In this document: piece by piece, positions 13,095-13,961 of the stretch
Numbering within the stretch: position 1 is the stretch's first letter
Layout of the letters: every line of letters starts with the position of its first letter
From: an uncultured beta proteobacterium
GTDB taxonomy: Bacteria > Pseudomonadota > Gammaproteobacteria > Burkholderiales > Burkholderiaceae_C
DNA: 13,961 nucleotides
Reading direction: 5' to 3'
Assembly (NCBI GenBank): GCA_903886165.1
Contig: CAISLL010000392.1
Location: 1 to 13,961, forward strand
Position numbers and translations under genes: made by a program
Notes under the pieces: model-generated
The model's database searches: none
The model's input: only the letters and a program-made list of their open reading frames with translations
Told to the model about the DNA's origin: nothing

Positions 13095-13172
13095 CAGTAG
13101 TTCCAGTTTTAACGGTTGACCTCCAGAATTCGGCCCATTGCAGATTGGCAATGCATTTTGAGGACTTCAACC

Positions 13173-13961
13173 ATGACAAGCACACGATCTTTTTCACGCC
13201 GCGTTTTCAATGCAAGCGCCACCGTGTTGCTGGCCGCTGCCGCGTTCAGTGCCAGCGCACAGCCCGCCCCGGTCACGCTGCTCAACGTCTCTTACGACCC
13301 GACCCGTGAACTCTATGCCGAGTTCAACACGGCATTCATCAAACACTGGAAAGCCAAGACCGGGCAGGACGTGACCATCAAACAGTCCCACGGCGGCTCC
13401 GGCAAACAGGCCCGTAGCGTGATTGACGGGTTGGAGGCGGATGTGGTCACCCTGGCGCTGGCCGGTGACACCGATGCCATCCACAAAAACGGCGGCTGGA
13501 TTCCAGCCGACTGGCAAAAACGCCTGCCGCACAACTCGTCGCCTTACACCTCGACCATCGTGCTGGTGGTGCGCCAGGGCAACCCGAAAGGCATCAAGGA
13601 CTGGGACGACCTGGTCAAGCCCGGCATCAGCGTGATCACCCCCAACCCAAAAACCTCGGGTGGCGCGCGCTGGAACTACCTGGCGGCCTGGGAGTTCGCC
13701 AAACGCAAGCTCGGTGGTGAGGCGCAAGCCAAGGAATTTGTCGCCAAACTGTACGGCAATGTGCCGGTGCTTGACAGCGGGGCGCGTGGCTCCTCCATCA
13801 CCTTCGCCCAGCGCAACCAGGGCGATGTCTTCATTAGCTGGGAAAACGAAGCCCATCTGCTGGAGAAAGAGTTTGGCGGCAAGGTCGACATCGTCTATCC
13901 ATCCCTGAGCATTCTGGCCCAACCCCCAGTCACCGTGGTGGACAAAAACGTGGACCGCAAA
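13173..13961 (+). CDS. Periplasmic sulfate-binding protein of a sulfate ABC transporter, 3' truncated by window edge
   Basis: Sbp/CysP family receptor that delivers sulfate (or thiosulfate) to the CysTWA permease. 263 codons are visible and open at the right edge; family members are about 330-340 residues, so roughly 70-80 are missing. A Sec signal peptide is clear: basic RSFSRR, hydrophobic core 14-26, cleavage likely after ASA (29|30). Family signatures: SYDPTRELYAEFN (40-52), KTGQDVTIKQSHGGSGKQAR (62-81), DVVTLALAGDTDAI (90-103), and NPKTSGGARWNYLAAW (158-173), which line the sulfate pocket, then ISWENEA (221-227). GAGGA (13160-13164) lies 8 nt before the ATG. Sbp and CysP cannot be told apart safely here, so I give no symbol. 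It probably starts a cys transport operon to the right. Confidence 0.93.
   Translation, partial: MTSTRSFSRRVFNASATVLLAAAAFSASAQPAPVTLLNVSYDPTRELYAEFNTAFIKHWKAKTGQDVTIKQSHGGSGKQARSVIDGLEADVVTLALAGDTDAIHKNGGWIPADWQKRLPHNSSPYTSTIVLVVRQGNPKGIKDWDDLVKPGISVITPNPKTSGGARWNYLAAWEFAKRKLGGEAQAKEFVAKLYGNVPVLDSGARGSSITFAQRNQGDVFISWENEAHLLEKEFGGKVDIVYPSLSILAQPPVTVVDKNVDRK

Noticed and set aside
13194..13922. Open frame of 242 codons antisense to the sulfate-binding protein gene
   Set aside because: The + strand encodes a clear Sbp-family protein with signal peptide and ribosome binding site; the antisense frame has no family features.

Overview
The window looks like a chromosomal segment of a betaproteobacterium, most likely Burkholderiales, family Comamonadaceae (Rhodoferax/Polaromonas type). 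The evidence is GC-rich coding sequence, the gene order rubredoxin-pilG-pilH-pilI-pilJ-chpA placed divergently from a ThiD-like kinase and hemL, and two copies of a short intergenic element (core TAGCTA...AGGC(C)TATTT) that I associate with Comamonadaceae. The family assignment rests on recalled patterns, not on a database search.

Layout, left to right: (1) 1-466 (+), the C-terminal third of a class I CPD photolyase, cut by the window edge. (2) 467-527, a convergent gap holding the first short repeat, which also looks like a terminator. (3) 528-10291 (-), a complete Pil-Chp type chemosensory operon read right to left: pilG, pilH, pilI, pilJ, and a 2033-residue multi-Hpt hybrid kinase chpA/pilL. 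(4) 10362-10535 (-), a rubredoxin upstream of pilG in the same direction. (5) 10536-10647, a divergent control region with a perfect 10-bp palindrome. (6) 10648-12906 (+), a ThiD-family kinase with an altered active site, then hemL. (7) 12907-13172, a gap with the second short repeat, an inverted pair of REP-like hairpin modules, and the leader of the next gene. (8) 13173 to the window end (+), a periplasmic sulfate-binding protein cut at its 3' end. No gene-free stretch exceeds 300 bases.

How the genes work together: PilJ (membrane receptor), PilI (CheW-like coupler), ChpA (CheA-like kinase with its own CheW and receiver domains) and the single-domain response regulators PilG and PilH form the pathway that in Pseudomonas controls type IV pilus extension and retraction and cAMP. 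No pilK (methyltransferase) or chpB (methylesterase) is present: chpA directly follows pilJ and then converges on photolyase. hemL makes 5-aminolevulinate for tetrapyrroles. The sulfate-binding protein probably opens a sulfate ABC transporter operon beyond the window.

I see no clearly new defence or mobile system. The points most worth a second look are the ThiD-like kinase with replaced substrate and catalytic residues, the expandable acidic linker with repeated ELDF-type motifs in ChpA, the unusual Hpt complement of ChpA, the N-terminal extension of PilJ, and the inverted REP-like pair after hemL.
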